64,000 nt of DNA from positions 13,708,079 to 13,772,078 of the forward strand of contig JAJEKV010000030.1 of assembly GCA_021234155.1 (NCBI GenBank), read 5' to 3'. Positions 43,866 to 54,500 of this stretch are shown here, one piece after another; within the stretch, counting starts at the first letter, position 1, and each line of letters begins with the position of its first letter. A program made the translations under genes and the position numbers. The DNA is from Isoetes taiwanensis (taxonomy: Eukaryota > Streptophyta > Lycopodiopsida > Isoetales > Isoetaceae). The notes below the pieces were generated by a model. That model worked only from the letters and a program-made list of their open reading frames with translations. It searched no databases and was not told the DNA's origin.

Positions 43866-44743
43866 TTACCTTGACGTACATACCCTTGCAAGTGCACACA
43901 TATCCTTGCTTGGAATGTTCTCCACTAGTGTAGACGGCTTGGTCAGAGTTGAGAGAAGCCCTTTTGCAATAAGCAAATGCTGGTAAATATGGTTGTCAAA
44001 AATGCAATCAGTGGTAAAGTCTAGGTTAGTCAAGGTGGTGGTATTTCTAGGGACAAGGCCACAGAGCTTCTGAAGATATGCTAGATCTTGGGGGTCCCGA
44101 GATGGATCTGGTTTTCCTGTGTTGCTGAAGTTGTAGCACCTTTTGTTGTGGAATTGGCACTGCGTGAATGTGAATCTGACGTTGTGGTCGTCTGCCACAC
44201 AGTGCAATGCAGATATGTGATAAGGTGATCGAGTAGATGATAAAAATTCAATCCAATTCAATTTAGTTCTGCTCAATTCAACTCAGCTCTGCTCAACTCT
44301 GCTCATCAATGCATACCAGAGAGTGATCATCGCATGTTTATCTAACGTTACATTTTTAAAGTTCTCAACCAGTGTTGGGAAGTTAAGCTTCGGCCTTAGA
44401 AGAAAGTGATCTGCTTTGTTCATTATAGAAATGCTGTCATCTTTCCTTCCAAATGTACAGCCCAAGTAGGTCCACCACTCTACCACAAAATGCAACTTAA
44501 TTTAGCATTTTAAGAGAGAACAAAAGCAAGCGATCATGCAGAACTAAAAACCACAGAGTCTCTTGCAACACTGCAAGTACATCAACACATGAGACAACCC
44601 CCTGGGCAATGATTTTCAACACCAGCTTTGATTTTATCAATGTAATTGAACCCGAGAAGAGAATTCTTATTTGCATTGGCTTCTTTTCCACTGTTTGAAG
44701 CACAACTGAAGCATCACAACCCTGAAGGGAACTAGGGCTGGGT
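43866..44743 (-). pseudogene. Class III peroxidase pseudogene (exons 2 onward)
   Basis: From a splice acceptor CCCTTCAG at about 44,737, the minus strand reads GCDASVVLQ (distal Ca-binding loop), then in shifted frames ANANKNSLLGFNYIDKIKAG, GVVSCVDVLA and VARDSVVF. An intron ending GGTAG (about 44,490) leads to GGPTWAVHL and RKDDSISIMNKAD, then NFPTLVENFKNVTLDKHAMI where LSGAHTIG should follow but is degraded. Then TQCQFHNKRCYNFSNTGKPD, QDLAYLQKLCGLVPRNTTTL and FDNHIYQHLLIAKGLLST. Peroxidases are secreted haem enzymes acting on cell-wall phenolics. At least four single-base indels break it, exon 1 with RLHFHDCFV is not found, and the proximal-His segment is damaged. Confidence 0.85.
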
Positions 44744-45205
44744 TGTGCTTCCTACTTTAGAGATATAGCAGATCATGATAGAATTTGTCCTTTAGACATG
44801 CATTCAAGATGAATTTAGTCTGAAAATGTATGTCAGGAAATAGTCCTTCACAGAGTTACAAAGATACGGGCACCCAAAAATGGTGAATGCATAGATAGAC
44901 ATCTTCAAATACAACCCTGCTATTGTGTTACTAGCCTAGCGCAATTTTGTACTTGAAACCATGAATAAAAACAACTTAATAATCACATAACAAGTAATAA
45001 CTTTTCTATCCAGCTTATCCTGAACAGATGGAAATTGTCCATGAAGCATGCATATGTTTATGGTCAACAAGGACTACGTGCTGCCATCTAGGTTGTTCAA
45101 TCATGTGACTCTCAGTTCATTCCATGCATTCATTTCTGGCCAGAAAACCTGAATTCCTTCTAGAAAACCCTGCCCGAACTTTGATATTAAGCTTATCATC
45201 AAGCA

Positions 45206-45416
45206 TTATTCCTGCGCAAAAACGAAGCGCATGCTGGAACTTACCTTGCTCATAATGATTCCTTGAGCTTCCTTTATTCTGGCTTTCTCTCCTGAGCCAC
45301 CTCTTGCTGACACCTCACTTACTTCCTCACCTTGAACTTCTGCATTTCCACCACTGCTCTTATTTTCATGAAGATGATAGCATTCTGTTAATATGTAATG
45401 TGGTTCGCATCCATCA
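45206..45416 (-). pseudogene. Unassigned exon-like stretch ending in a good donor
   Basis: GGNAEVQGEEVSEVSARGGS, then KARIKEAQGIIMSK, ends at GAGCAAG followed by GTAAG (about 45,246), a consensus donor. The frame is open for 73 codons. It could be the low-complexity end of the F-box fragment or a different captured exon. No family is recognised. Confidence 0.25.
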
Positions 45417-45785
45417 TTTTGGATCAAAGATCATAACATCCTTAAGGGACTTGCTTTGCCAATCTTCACGTACTATTAATGTTCCACCTACAGACTTGCA
45501 TTATTGGCCAATGGCTCTACTGTGTGCATTTAAAGGCATTGCTGGGAGATGAAACCATTTCTTGACGTAAGTATCAAATGCATACTAGAAAGATTTGTAG
45601 TTGCCATCTCTGGCATAAGCATACATGCAATGCTTATCTAGCTTCTGAAGAATGCGGTCATTATAAAATTGAGTGGTCCCCAGCACATAATACCAGCGTT
45701 TACATACACTTCTCAACTGAGCATCATAAAGTAATGGAATTCTTAATAGGCATTTGTATCCAAGACTAAATAAAAGATCTGTAAT
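45417..45785 (-). pseudogene. F-box/kelch-repeat protein fragment
   Basis: The minus strand after TTACAG (about 45,800) reads GYKCLLRIPLLYDAQLRSVC, then KRWYYVLGTTQFYNDR, which is the C half of an F-box, and KKWFHLPAMPLNAHSRAIGQ, a stop, then VGGTLIVREDWQSKSLKDVM with IFDPK, one kelch-like blade. F-box proteins are the substrate receptors of SCF ubiquitin ligases. The reading ends at about 45,417 without the remaining blades, and in-frame stops are present. It has the same orientation as the PI4K alpha, peroxidase and RING pieces. Confidence 0.65.
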
Positions 45786-45799
45786 TAATAATTCAAGGC

Positions 45800-47030
45800 T
45801 GGCTCAAAACTATAACTTAAACCGGAATTCTCACTACCATAGTTTGACAAGGATACTTGTACACCTCATAGTTTGAACCAGCAGATAAACCTATCCGAAA
45901 CATCACAGGAACCTGTTTTAGACGTGAATCTGAGGCTTCGGTAACCTTTGCGGACTTCATTTCCTTATTCTAGGAAGCTAGACCTCAAAGAGCAATTAAT
46001 TCTGTGCTGGGTCGTTGCACAAATTTACGCTGTAAAATTGATAGACAAAGACAGCTCCATCACCGCCTAGATCTCTTAAGAGATATTAACTTCAATTACT
46101 AAAAGATTTTCTGCTATTCGCTCATTTATGGCAGAATACATATTTATTGTCGATACTGGCAATTTAGTACATGTGAACAAGATGATCTATTTCTATTGTT
46201 ACAAGATCTAACTGATGTTTGAATGAACAATGTGGTGGGCATCACAGAGCTTCCTTGTTGGTTTCTAATGACTCGGAGTGTGAGACAAGAATCCCTTTTG
46301 GAACCATTGCAAGCTTTCCCATTAGACCAACTGTGAACTAACTTTTTGCATGAAGGCATACATGATGCACATAAGAACCTACTTGAAATGTCTGTTTAAG
46401 ATGGAAGGATTGCTGTAATATGAGTATTCGCACCTGGAAAAAGGGAAACATCGAGAAAACTGAGAGCAAGTAAGAAAAAGACCAATCTTCTCGAGTTCTT
46501 TCCGTAATTGGAAAATAAGATCCAAAAATGATGCATGCCCATCCATTTCTTACGGTAGTCAGGTTCGATGCAAAATTCTTTTTTCTAAAAACCAAGCCTA
46601 ATCCGAGCAGAAAACCTGATCTTTAAGGTGTTTCCACTGATCCAAAAATAGCAAAATCGGCATCACTGGCCGCCTCAAATACTTCATAGAGTCCTTTCTT
46701 TTGGTCTCGTTGATTGCTTGAGGTCCGAGAGGAAATCATAGGGGATTTTTCCAATTTTCTTAACCGGAGGAAATTATCAGGGATTTTTCAAATTTTCTCA
46801 ACCGTTATTGGAAATTCCGAAAATCCATTGAAGTTTAGTTTATTGACAGGCCATGTTTAAATTATTTTCCTGGAATATCACGAGATTTTAGATGGTTCCT
46901 CGTGTATTACACCTTCATGGAGGAGATTACCAATATGAATCTACTTATATAATTTTGTATAAGTCTAGTAAACATAATGACAATGGTGTTATACTTTAGT
47001 TTGAATATTAATGCTCATAGTGTAGAGTAT
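45800..47030. other. No confident gene
   Basis: Short minus-strand frames occur (46,144-46,359; 46,338-46,595), including a VGLMGKLAMVPKGILVSHSE stretch that looks protein-like but is not recognised. The rest is AT-rich. Confidence 0.4.
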
Positions 47031-47035
47031 TACTA

Positions 47036-47737
47036 CTAAATTTTGGATGATTTCTCCTGATGTAAGTTGTCTCTCAAAGTATTACAAGCCCTTGGATGAG
47101 TTTTTCTACTCCAATTACCTCTAGATCCATGTGATCTTAGAGGATTTCCACCTTTGGCTCTTCCATTATTCTTACCTTTAATACCATTTCTTCGTGAAGC
47201 TCCTATGTAGACACCTCCATTACCTCCATTTCCTCCTGGACCTCTAGCCCCACCCGCTTGTCTAGACCCTCCATTACCTCCTGAACCTCCATTTCCATTT
47301 CTGTTATTATTACCATGGTTCATTCTATCTTGCGGTGAGTTTGGTCTGCCATGGTTTGGATCTACATGTGGTTTAGGACTCTTAGGAGGTGGAAAATGAG
47401 ATATCATAGGTGGAGAACGTTCTGGATAATGGGGTCCTACAGGTGGAGGATGTCCAAGTGTCGAATGTGGAGGACGAGGTATTGTAAGTGGAGGAGCATG
47501 ATTAATGAGAGGTGCATGTGTAGTGTTACCTAGATGTGGAGGCGCATTGGATGAAGGAACATGAGGAGTCGACACAGGTGATAAAGATGGAAACTCTGTT
47601 GGTGACAAATATGGATGAACACTATGACTCGATGCAGGCGATGGAGTTGGAATACCATGAGTGCTATCAATATCTCTAGAAGGTGGTTGGGAAACAACAA
47701 AAGTAGGTGGCACATATGAAGGAACACTATTGTTCAA
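47036..47737 (-). CDS. Pro/Ser-rich then Gly/Asn/Arg-rich hypothetical protein
   Basis: A 233-codon open frame. The N half is Pro/Ser/His-rich (PPTFVVSQPPSRDIDSTHGI, PPPVGPHYPERSPPMISHFP). The C half is Gly/Asn-rich with Arg (NNNRNGNGGSGGNGGSRQAG, GGARGPGGNGGNGGVYIGAS, RRNGIKGKNNGRAKGGNPL). Low complexity on both halves recalls RNA-binding RGG-type tails or retroelement gag-like proteins, but no domain is visible. Upstream (about 47,970-48,060, minus) a frame reads GVGIYQGNGYFLELHVGNYT, which may be its N-terminal exon. The same peptide is encoded in the inverted arm on the plus strand. Confidence 0.4.
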   Translation of the reverse strand: MNNSVPSYVPPTFVVSQPPSRDIDSTHGIPTPSPASSHSVHPYLSPTEFPSLSPVSTPHVPSSNAPPHLGNTTHAPLINHAPPLTIPRPPHSTLGHPPPVGPHYPERSPPMISHFPPPKSPKPHVDPNHGRPNSPQDRMNHGNNNRNGNGGSGGNGGSRQAGGARGPGGNGGNGGVYIGASRRNGIKGKNNGRAKGGNPLRSHGSRGNWSRKTHPRACNTLRDNLHQEKSSKI

Positions 47738-47964
47738 TACATGTGATATATATGGGGATAAGGAAGGAACATTATTTGTTAAAGGTGTGGCTCCACTTTG
47801 AGGTGATGGGCTTGGAGGTTGCGTTGGGCTTTTATAAGTATCACTGTGTTAAGGACTTGTTATTGGGCTTGTTATTGGGCTTGTTATTGGGAATGCTAAC
47901 ATTGGGCTTGGAAAAGGACCTTTAGGCATATACATGAACCTTGAGAACTTTGTTGGCCTTTCCT

Positions 47965-48187
47965 CGTGTAGTTCCCTACATGTAACTCCAAAAAGTAACC
48001 ATTGCCTTGATAAATTCCAACACCATGCTCTTTCATTCATGCTCTTTCATTCTAAAGGGACTCAGATACTCGACTTCATTCTGCTTATGAAGTCGAGTAT
48101 CTGAGTCCCTTTAGAATGACAGAGCATGGTGTTGGAATTTATCAAGGCAATGGTTACTTTTTGGAGTTACATGTAGGGAACTACACG
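47965..48187. repeat. Near-perfect inverted duplication (arms about 100 bp, loop 7 bp)
   Basis: Left arm 47,965-48,079 and right arm 48,087-48,187 are reverse complements apart from a 14-base tandem repeat (CATGCTCTTTCATT twice) in the left arm. The centre is CTTCAT-TCTGCTT-ATGAAG. Both arms encode the peptide GNGYFLELHVGNYT when read outward. Confidence 0.95.
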
Positions 48188-48189
48188 TA

Positions 48190-49720
48190 CCCTCGTCATA
48201 ATTATGAGGATAGAGCTAAACTAGAAGGGCACATTTACTTAGAATGATGTTCTTTTATAGTAATATGGGAGCGACCATGGAAAGAACATGAGGATTCTAG
48301 CTAGCATGTCATTTCTATGGCAACAATACATGTACTTTAAACAATACATATCTAGGGAAAGATATGTTGAGGCATCATAATTTCCTTGTGAATTGTTTAT
48401 ATTGTATATTAATATAGCCACCCATGCATGGACTATGTGATTCCATTATGCACTTTACATAAATAAGTAACTAATTATATTAAATAAATATAAAACTTAA
48501 GTACTCCTATGTTGCCATTCGTTTATATATATGTTGTCATTGATAAAGATATCCAAATCTCTATATAATATATCTAATTTTTGACACAAAAGCAATGCTG
48601 CTACTAGTGTCCGATGTTCCAAAGATGGGGTTGTGGCCTAGAGATGTGCATGCATTGCAAACATATTGGTGTAATGGAAATTGTAGACATCTTGTAATGG
48701 CCTTAGAGTTAATTGCACTTTGATCATACAACTGTTGAAATGGGCACAACTTTTTATTGCTGCTTTAGCTACTAATTAGGATATCATCTCTTATTCTTAA
48801 CACCACATAACATGTTAGATTATGGGTCTTTCATAAAGTAACTATTTCCAATGTGGCACAAGTTGTGGTGGTTGCTTTATCTCCTAGCTAGGATTTATCT
48901 CTTATTTAATGGTAGATATACTAGAATCTTAGTGGTAAGATATATTATAATCTTAACTCCACGCGACATGCTATAGGTTATCCATACAAGAAATTTATCG
49001 CAGCGGCCAAGGCCGCCGCGAACATTTCTTTTGCCCAACTCGTGGCAGAGGAGGTTTTGTATCGTCAAGAGGATCTCAACTATAGACTTACGAAATTGAA
49101 CTAAATGTGTCTAAGTTGAAGAAGCCTAGCCTAACCTCCATATTTTCTCCCAAAAAAACTCAAAAGCAATGCAAGAGGATCTCAACTATTCCATTTATTG
49201 CATCTTATCAACATTTTGCCATTTATTTCATATAAAACACCTGCCAAAGTTTGCACATGTAGCATGTCCACAACTTGCTAAGTTTGTGGCAACATGAACT
49301 AGGTCGGGCTATTGTAGAAGGATCCAATCGCATTTGGGCTCTTGAAGGCACAAGAACCATTTGCGTTTGGCAAATCAATTAAAATCTTACAAAAAAAACA
49401 TGGGACCATCAAGCTCAGGGCTCCACTTGGCTGGGCGGTGTTGGCTGGGCTAAAACTAAGAGGAAGACCCCCCTTCTATGCATCGCGACAGAGGCATAAA
49501 AGCCGGGATCATGGAACCCTTTATGCGAGGGTCATGGCGAGGCCAATCCAGATGATATCAGGCCAGTGCAAGGTGTTGTGATTGATCTCGTCCAAGGAAT
49601 AAGAAGCAAACCAGCTGGGCCCTTCCTGTGCGATGTTTTTTTCTTGTAACAGGGGAGGGATTTTGGGTTTTTGGCACTGCACGGCTATTTTCTTATTCTT
49701 TCAGGGTACTTTTAGATCTG
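48190..49720. other. No confident gene
   Basis: The right palindrome arm continues in frame as TYPRHNYEDRAKLEGHIYLE to a stop at about 48,243. Beyond it is AT-rich sequence with no recognised motif. A plus-strand frame at 49,342-49,581 is unassigned. Confidence 0.45.
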
Positions 49721-49721
49721 A

Positions 49722-50147
49722 AAGAGAATAGAATAGAATAGAATAGAATATGATTTTATCGTCCACGGAGACCAACTGGCCTATGGGACCCAAGTACAAA
49801 GAGAGAGAAGAAATGGTTACAATGAAGAGAGGTGCGGACTAAAATATAGGCAGGATCATACAATCGAGGTTCAAAGGGAATTTGCTGCATGATTGACTTG
49901 CAGATTTTTATGCTATTCCTTTCCTTTTTCCTTGGTTTCCCTCCGAGAATCAGTAATTCAGGCCATTTTTCTCTGAAACCTGAGGTCGTTGCAGATTTTT
50001 GATGGCGACACAGCATTAAGCAGTTGGAGCTAATGCAGGAGCCAGCGACCTTTCTATAACGGCATAACCATTCATCCAAGAATATTAGACCTGCGCAATT
50101 TAAGAATAGAAGCGGTTGCAAGAGCTCTGGGCTCTTACATATACATG
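49722..50147 (-). mobile_element. LINE 3' end (LINE-C) with (AGAAT)n tail
   Basis: Plus-strand AGAGAATAGAATAGAATAG is followed by a GATTTTATCGTCCACGGAGA block, the same terminal block as LINE-B and the 32.1 kb fragment. So a minus-strand LINE ends here. The body up to about 50,150 has an open minus frame (132 codons; YRKVAGSCISSNCLMLCRHQ) with no RT motif. Confidence 0.65.
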
Positions 50148-50440
50148 AATGCAAGATTGGGTGGTTTAGCTGTTACAGGACAAATTCTGGCTAGTGATAC
50201 AGCTAGAACACCTGCAACACGAAGAAAAAAACAGATGCCTCAAACAAGAAATACCTTCCTCCAGTGGCGGCATCCACTTCCATGGCTATGCCGCGGTGCA
50301 AGATTGTGTGGTTTAATTGCTGCCAGATAAATTCTGACTAGCGAAGCAACTAGAAACAGCTGGAGCTCGAAGAAAGCAGGTGCCTCAGGCTCCAGTGGCG
50401 GCATCCGCTTCCATGGCTATTGCAGTGCAAGGTTCAGTGA
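50148..50440. repeat. Two tandem copies of a unit of about 150 bp
   Basis: GCAAGATTG-GTGGTTTA-CTG, TGACTAGCGA or GGCTAGTGAT, and CCAGTGGCGGCATCC-CTTCC occur in the same order at 50,153-50,298 and 50,299-50,430, about 80% alike. Confidence 0.75.
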
Positions 50441-50587
50441 AGCATTGGGCTATGGCGTCCAAGATTCCTGCGAGCATCAATACGTGGCAAATGAAGCCAC
50501 ACTTAGATTGCGGCGCAGAAAAAATAGAGAGGGACAAAAACAATGGAAAATTCAAAACTGCTTTATATATTTATCGAAATGACTAAT

Positions 50588-50700
50588 TTTAATAGAATAA
50601 ATGATTTTATCATCTACAAAGACTAGATTGACTATGGGACCCAATATAAGAAGAGCACAATAAGCCTATTTCTATACAAGATTAACTAGCAGTAGGGCGG
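50588..50700 (-). mobile_element. LINE 3' end (LINE-D), diverged
   Basis: AATAGAATAAATGATTTTAT is followed by CATCTACAAAGACTAGATTG and ACTATGGGACCCAA, a diverged version of the terminal block at 49,745-49,800. Confidence 0.55.
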
Positions 50701-51870
50701 GCTTGGGGCAAGGATTAAGAAGAAAATTTATGTGCATGCTTGATGTGGAGGCAAATCTACGTATGAAATGGGAAAAATGAGGAATGGAAAATCATGTCTA
50801 CCAAATGGAGAAATTTAGTACTTCTTTTGCATCACTAAATTGTTTTCAAAAAATTCATGGGAATGGGCATCATTGGGGGAACATATAAGAAATTGTAAGT
50901 TTGTTATTCTTGGCTTAGGTCTGTTTAAAAAAGTAGACTTTGGGTTTTTTTTTTTTTAGCACACCAGCCCTACCGGGCCTACAGCCTTTCCTCAAATTCT
51001 AGCCTATCCACGTGTAATTTCCATGTCATCAAAATCTGATGTGCCTTCTTTCTCTCTCTTTTTTCTTTTTCTTTTTTTTTTTTTACGTTTACATCTTGTT
51101 TAATGTTCAAATCATGAACCTAACTGCACATTTGCAACAGGTCGTACTATGATCTAGGTTTATAGTTTGATCTGCTTGGGGCTAGTAAAGGTTTACATGT
51201 GCAAATGCGTTTACTTGACTAAATATACTCTTACACTCTTGCCTATTACACTTGCTTGAATGTCTAAGAACTTTGAGCTCCATAATACTAAGCCTGATAA
51301 AAACATTTATACAGAGGTATAAATGCTGGTATTTCCAGTCTATATAAGCTAATTTGAGAGCTTAGTTGTTGTGTCCTAGCAAAAGTTGGTAATTCCAAAT
51401 ATCCAAACTGGTACGCCAATATTCTGTTGCTACATTGGCAAAATTACAAATGTTTGAGCGACAACTAACTACTGCTTGGTTCTAATATTTTCTTGATATT
51501 TCCAAACTACTACTGATCTTGGCCATGCTACTGGACATAGTTTAAATTGAATGCCTTAAGCATTAACTAAAGTTGATGGTTGCACTAAATAAATTACATT
51601 GCATGTTCACTACTAAGATTATTAACATCCAGTTAGGCATTAATGTTATTATTAGAAGTTCTATGGTATCGTAAGTTCGTGAGCATTGAATACCCTTTAT
51701 ACTAAGGGGTTGTCCTGTATTTGCTAACATAAACCATATATCTAACTTGGGCTATAGGAAATAGCTGAGCTAAGAGACGACATCAGATATAACACCTCCT
51801 AACTTTTTATTTTTTACTTTTTTACCTTATTTTCGTATCTTTAGGGGTAGATTTGCTCCCTAGCACTAAT
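50700..51870. other. No gene recognised
   Basis: AT-rich sequence with T runs at 50,949-50,959 and 51,061-51,085. It may include the 5' region of the following coding locus; a GCCCTAGCACTAAT stretch precedes ATG at 51,879. Confidence 0.45.
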
Positions 51871-51878
51871 CGGTCACG

Positions 51879-52359
51879 ATGGCAGAGGACGTAGACCTAA
51901 TCCGGCATGTCTATTTTTGGTTACAAATCCACATCTGGGTATGGTTATTTAAGAGCTCTCTGCACCTTTCATTCTTCTATCCTCCTTCCAGTTGCAGATA
52001 TGATCACGCTGGTCTGAACCTTAAGATTGCCCTGTGTATGGGTAGACGCAAAGGAGGATTTAACAAGTCCACTCTGATCAAAATGGAAGAGGAAAAGAAG
52101 AAAGCTGAAAAAAGAAAGAAAATTTTCGAGTTTCATAAACCTACAAAGGTTTTAGTAGCTGGGAAAAGCCCTTATAATTTAGAAGGGAAAGGCAGTTCTG
52201 CACAGGGTTTCCAAATTCCAGCCCCTACGAAGTTGGGCCCTTCCAATCCGCCAAGTAATCATAGCATGGATGTGAGCAATATTCCAGCAACTCCAGCATC
52301 TCCAGTAATTCCAGCAAGCTCCCCTGGCAACAAAAACGATGGCAACAATATTAACCAGG
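51879..52359 (+). CDS. First coding exon of the 51.9-63.95 kb locus
   Basis: The open frame runs from the ATG at 51,879 (ACGATGGCAG). The N part is hydrophobic and may be non-coding. The more protein-like part begins at the inner ATG 52,038: MGRRKGGFNKSTLIKMEEEK, KKAEKRKKIFEFHKPTKVLV, then Pro/Ser/Ala/Asn-rich sequence (IPATPASPVIPASS) ending NNINQ before a CAG-GTTTCT donor at about 52,360. A basic, Lys-rich start followed by low complexity suggests a nuclear or nucleic-acid-binding protein; no domain is recognised. By position and strand it precedes the exons at 53,694, 61,429 and 63,304, which I infer belong to the same locus. Confidence 0.4.
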
Positions 52360-52415
52360 TTTCTGAGCTTTAGTTATTTCTACTTCCAGCCATTATTTCG
52401 ATGTTTGGTCTTTAG

Positions 52416-52720
52416 ATCTAATTCCAGCATTTATTACCTCCTTTTTCTGATCTAAAAGAATCTATGTCCTTGTTTACTATCTCTATGTGCTTTGTCTTTA
52501 TGTATGGAATTATTTCTATCATGTACCAGGGTATGTTCTGTATGCTGGATTGCCATATTATTGGTGCTAAGTTGAGAACTCTTGTTAATCTAAAGTTGGC
52601 TTCTACCATATATTGCTGGCGATTTTTCCATCTTTAGCTCTAACTCCATTCTCTAATTAGCTATGATCATTCGATTCATTGACTGGCCTACTTGTTTGAC
52701 ACATATTTAGCACATATAAC
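52416..52720 (+). repeat. Intronic duplicate, copy 1 (with 60,886-61,150)
   Basis: TTACCTCCTTT-TCTGATCT, a TATTTCTAT-TGTACCA-GGTATGTTCT segment and GGATTGCCATATTATT appear in the same order at 52,434-52,565 and 60,905-61,030, about 75% alike. Both lie in non-coding parts of the same locus. Confidence 0.7.
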
Positions 52721-53693
52721 AAGGTCTAATGTGTGCACTGTGTTGCATATCTTGATCTTGAAGTTGATGGGTGATAATTAGTAAATGGTAGATCTTAGCT
52801 TTATTTCTATATATCTGACTTAATGTATTATAAAAACCTGATCCCTTTCTATATCTTAACATTGTATTTCTTAGATCTAGATTCTATTACATAATTGATG
52901 CATGGGATTCTCAAAATCTGACTATTAAATTCTAATGTAGTTCCAGGCTGCTATGGGTCTGCTCCTGATTATTAGCTTGTTGCATGCTCTATTCTTGGAC
53001 ACAATGACACTGTATTTACAAGAACTTGCCTTGTCATTGCTTAGTTTTCAGCTAACCTTTTGTTTTTCCATGCTTTATCAGTTTGTTGCTTCATTATAGT
53101 TTAATCCTTATATTTTGACTATTGTAACAACCTAAATACCTGTCAGTATTGAGCTTTAGTTGCAGATGCCTTTGATTTTTAACACTTAGATAAGTTTTTT
53201 TCTGGAAAATATATTGAATATGCATTTGCTCTGGTGCTGGACAGAGATCTTGTTTGAACAGTCCAATCTCATACATACTGATCTTGATGTTTCTTGTGTA
53301 TGCTTCTAAGGATGTCCTTTGCTAGTTGTCTTGGAAAGCTTTAGCTGGCATAATACATTTTCACTAGAATCATGTTTGTACCCCTGTTTTTCTAATTTGT
53401 TGTAGCCCATGCTTTTCCATACATGTTATCCATTGTCCATAAACATTCTCTAATTGGTAGAGAGCTCAGGATTTTATAATCTATTGTTTGCAGATATGTA
53501 GTTAAAATGTTTAATCTAATCCAATTTCTGACCTGCCTGCTATTGTGTACTATTATGGGTAATATCCTCTACATGTTTATATCTTTTGGTTTGTTTTGGT
53601 GAGCGTTAAGCCGAACAAGTTTATTGCTTACCTGTTTTGTGGCTTATGCATTTACCCAGTTTCTGGCTAACTTGCATTTGGTTCCACTGCAGG

Positions 53694-53840
53694 TAACCAA
53701 ACTTGTTCCTCCATATGAAGTTCGTTTCACAGTAGTTTGGGCAAAAATATTTTTGCTTAAACCAGACTTGCAGACATATGCCTACTGCAGAACACTATTT
53801 TCACTTGGATTAGAACACTATGCTTGCGAAACTATCTCTT
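53694..53840 (+). CDS. Second exon-like segment of the same locus
   Basis: After CCACTGCAG (acceptor, 53,685-53,693) the frame reads VTKLVPPYEVRFTVVWAKIF, LLKPDLQTYAYCRTLFSLGL and EHYACETISS, followed by a GTAATTT donor-like site. No family is recognised. The CACTA insertion begins 50 bases after this exon, in what would be the following intron. Confidence 0.35.
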
Positions 53841-53929
53841 CAGTAATTTTGTATCTTGCCATTATGTTTCTAATTTCCTTTTGCCATCCACACTAACCCC
53901 AAATTAGGCTCTATGTGTAGTTTTATGCT

Positions 53930-54500
53930 GTATTTTTTACCAAAAAACAATACCTGAAGACCACCCATATAAATGTTCCGAAAATGCTAGAAACAACATG
54001 TAGTTTTTGGATAAAAAAGTCTATGCATAGAAAATTGACAGCCTTTTGAAAAAAATCAATGCGTTGTTTTTAGCTGTTGTTTTTTTTTATTTTTACTAAA
54101 AAACCAACATGTGGTTTTACAGAATATCCACATATAGTTTTTGAAAATAGGAGTTGTTTTTCAAAAAAATCAACATGTGATTTAACAAAATATCCATGTG
54201 GATAGTAGTTGTTTTCAAGTGTTGTTTTTACTATATAATAATATGTGGTTTTAGCAAAATATCCACATGTAGATAGGTGTTGTTTTTAAGTAATTACAGG
54301 TAGAAAACTTGTGTGGTTTTCTTATAAGAATTTGGTTTCTATATGTTATTTTTAAGCAACCTAGCATTGTTTCCTTCAAAAACATACATGCTTTTAAGGA
54401 ATCTAATGTTGTTACTTTAAATTTCTTATGTAGTTTCTTTAAAAAAGATACATGCTTTTTTTAAATTACTAACGTTGTTTCCTTCAAGCAACCAGACCTC
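53930..54500. repeat. CACTA left subterminal repeats
   Basis: At least ten copies of short units such as ATGTGGTTTTA and AGTTGTTTTT, and AAAATATCCACATGTAGAT-type units at 54,115-54,275. The right subterminal zone carries related motifs in the opposite orientation. In the family, such repeats bind transposase. Confidence 0.6.

Noticed and set aside
49342-49581. 79-codon ORF as a conserved protein
   Set aside because: No motif is recognised and no splice or start context supports it.
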